Assembly: GCA_030042815.1 (NCBI GenBank)
Contig: JASHYY010000138.1
Span: forward strand, 1 to 6,190
DNA: 6,190 nucleotides
Origin: Thermoplasmata archaeon
GTDB lineage: Archaea; Thermoplasmatota; Thermoplasmata; Lutacidiplasmatales; UBA184
Direction: 5' to 3'
The notes beneath the pieces are model-generated. The model had not been told where the DNA came from. It ran no database searches and saw only the letters and a program-made list of their open reading frames with translations. Below, in pieces: positions 4,751 to 6,190 of the stretch. The number at the start of each line of letters is the position of its first letter. Positions within the stretch are counted from its first letter, which is position 1. Both the position numbers and the translations under genes were made by a program.

Positions 4751-6160
4751 ATGGCTCAGGCCAGCGAGATCACGCCTCTCGATTACACTCGATACGACTT
4801 CAAGAATCCGGAGACGTACCGCCTCCGGATCAAGAAGGGCCTCTCGCGCGAGGTCGTCGAGCAGATCTCCCACTTCAAGAACGAGCCGGACTGGATGCTC
4901 GAGTACCGGCTCCGGGCCTACGACCACTTCGTCGAGCGCCCGATGCCCGACTGGGGACCGAGCCTTTCGGACATCGACTTCGACTCGTACACGTACTACG
5001 CGAACCCTCTGCTCGAGGGCGAGACCAAGCGGAAGTGGGAGGACCTCCCCGCCGACATCAAGAACACGTTCGAGAAGCTCGGGATCCCGAAGGCCGAGCG
5101 CGAGTACTTCGGGGGCATCGGTGCCCAGTACGACAGCGGCACGGTCTACCACAAGATCCGGGAGGACCTGGCCGCGAAGGGCGTCGTCTTCTGCGACACG
5201 GACACCGCGGTGAAGGAGTACCCCGATCTCGTCCGGAAGTACTTCGGGCGGATCGTCCCGTACAACGACAACAAGTTCTCCGCGCTGAACAGCGCGGTCT
5301 GGTCCGGGGGCAGCTTCGTCTACGTCCCGCCCGGCGTGGACGCCGGCATCCCGCTGCAGGCGTACTTCCGCATCAATGCGAAGAACGTCGGGCAGTTCGA
5401 GCGAACGCTCATCATCGCCGACAAGGGCGCGAAGGTCCACTACGTCGAGGGATGCACGGCCCCGGTCTACTCGACCGATTCCCTCCACGCCGCCGTGGTG
5501 GAGGTCGTGGCCGAACCGAATGCCAAGGTGCGGTACACGACGGTCCAGAACTGGTCGAAGAACGTCTACAACCTCGTGACGAAGCGCGCGGTCGCCTACG
5601 AGAGCGCGCTCGTCGAGTGGGTCGACGGGAACCTGGGTTCGAAAGTGACGATGAAGTACCCGTCCGTCTACCTGCGGGGACGGGGCTCCCGGGCCGACAT
5701 CCTGTCGGTCGCGTTCGCGAGCGAGGGCCAGATCATCGACTCGGGCGCGAAGGCCGTCCACTCGGCGCCGGACACCTCGAGCAAGATCATCGCGAAGTCG
5801 ATCGCGATCCGTGGCGGACAGACGAGCTACCGGGGTCTGCTCCACGTGGCGCCGGGCGCGACCGGGGTCAAGGCGGCGGTGCGGTGCGACGCGCTCCTCC
5901 CCGACGAGCGGGGGCGGTCCGACACCTATCCGTACAACGAGATCCACGAGGAGGACGCGACGATCACCCACGAGGCGGTCGTCGGGAAGATCGGCGAGGA
6001 GCAGATCTTCTACCTCATGAGCCGGGGGCTCACCGAGTCCGACGCGATCCACCTGATCCTGATGGGGTTCCTCGCGGAGTTCGCGAAGGAGCTCCCCGTC
6101 GACTACGCGCTCGAGCTGAACCGGCTGATCCAGCTCGAGATGTCCGGCGCGGTCGGGTAG
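4751..6160 (+). CDS. sufB: SufB, Fe-S cluster scaffold protein
   Basis: SufB is the scaffold that receives sulfur from SufS, binds SufC, and with SufD assembles the nascent cluster. The 469 residues show an N-terminal helical part (SREVVEQISHFKNEPDWMLEYR), then FGGIGAQYDSG, ALNSAVWSGGSFVYVPPGV, and the beta-helix core. Key residues correspond to those known in E. coli SufB: Cys235 in VEGCTAP (sulfur acceptor), Cys379 in AAVRCDALL, and His407-Glu408 in ITHEAVVGKIGEEQ (cluster site). The C-terminal SRGLTESDAIHLILMGFL helix is where SufC docks. TPLDYTRYDFKNPETY before the core is ordinary for archaeal SufB. I chose ATG 4751 because GTG 4727 and ATG 4730 lie only 8-11 nt after the box A, upstream of the expected transcript start. 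A weak GAGG lies 5 nt before the chosen codon. It does not look like SufD, which lacks the paired cysteines. sufD may follow beyond the right edge. Confidence 0.96.
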   Translation: MAQASEITPLDYTRYDFKNPETYRLRIKKGLSREVVEQISHFKNEPDWMLEYRLRAYDHFVERPMPDWGPSLSDIDFDSYTYYANPLLEGETKRKWEDLPADIKNTFEKLGIPKAEREYFGGIGAQYDSGTVYHKIREDLAAKGVVFCDTDTAVKEYPDLVRKYFGRIVPYNDNKFSALNSAVWSGGSFVYVPPGVDAGIPLQAYFRINAKNVGQFERTLIIADKGAKVHYVEGCTAPVYSTDSLHAAVVEVVAEPNAKVRYTTVQNWSKNVYNLVTKRAVAYESALVEWVDGNLGSKVTMKYPSVYLRGRGSRADILSVAFASEGQIIDSGAKAVHSAPDTSSKIIAKSIAIRGGQTSYRGLLHVAPGATGVKAAVRCDALLPDERGRSDTYPYNEIHEEDATITHEAVVGKIGEEQIFYLMSRGLTESDAIHLILMGFLAEFAKELPVDYALELNRLIQLEMSGAVG

Positions 6161-6162
6161 GC

Positions 6163-6181
6163 CGGCGCGCCGCGAGCGCCG
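6163..6181 (+). repeat. Hairpin after sufB
   Basis: CGGCGC (6163-6168) and GCGCCG (6176-6181) form a 6-bp GC stem with a 7-nt loop, starting 3 nt after the sufB TAG. TTCCTCC follows. It could be a weak terminator or an intercistronic structure before a gene outside the window, but the window ends too soon to tell. Confidence 0.3.
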
Positions 6182-6190
6182 TTCCTCCGA

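Noticed and set aside
4709..6052. Open frame of 447 codons on the minus strand
   Set aside because: It is the antisense shadow of sufB, made of repetitive Val/Asp/Arg/Leu residues with no recognisable fold; the same holds for the minus frame at 3783-4712 opposite sufS.
1..6190. Mobile elements, CRISPR arrays, tRNA or rRNA genes
   Set aside because: I saw no transposase motifs, regularly spaced repeats, cloverleaf-like segments or rRNA stretches; nearly all of the window is coding.

Overview
The window looks archaeal and GC-rich. Two suf genes are preceded by archaeal box A (TATA) promoter elements built on TTAAATA, each 37-38 nt upstream of the start codon I chose, so their mRNAs should have very short leaders. 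Other genes carry GGAGG-type Shine-Dalgarno (SD) sites. The proteins are not strongly acidic, which argues against a haloarchaeon. A high-GC Thermoplasmatota-like lineage is my best guess, but the sequence alone does not prove it.

Layout. Positions 1-2433 lie on the minus strand and read, in transcription order: a SufR-like iron-sulfur winged-helix regulator, a CysM-type cysteine synthase, a JAMM/Mec metalloprotease overlapping it by 4 nt, and a CysO/MoaD/ThiS-like sulfur-carrier protein cut by the left edge. Positions 2524-6160 lie on the plus strand: sufC (ATPase), sufS (cysteine desulfurase) and sufB (scaffold). sufB has its own promoter after a 158-nt, hairpin-rich gap. The compact divergent region at 2434-2523 separates the two arms.

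How the genes fit together. The minus-strand trio matches the CysO-CysM-Mec route known from Mycobacterium tuberculosis. There, a thiocarboxylated ubiquitin-like protein (CysO) gives sulfur to an aminoacrylate on CysM, and Mec trims the resulting CysO-cysteine to release cysteine. The plus-strand genes take sulfur from cysteine (SufS) and build Fe-S clusters on SufB with the SufC ATPase. One locus could therefore cover cysteine synthesis, cysteine desulfuration and cluster assembly, under a regulator that probably senses an Fe-S cluster. This coupling in an archaeon is the main point of interest. sufD and the E1-like activating enzyme for CysO are not in the window.
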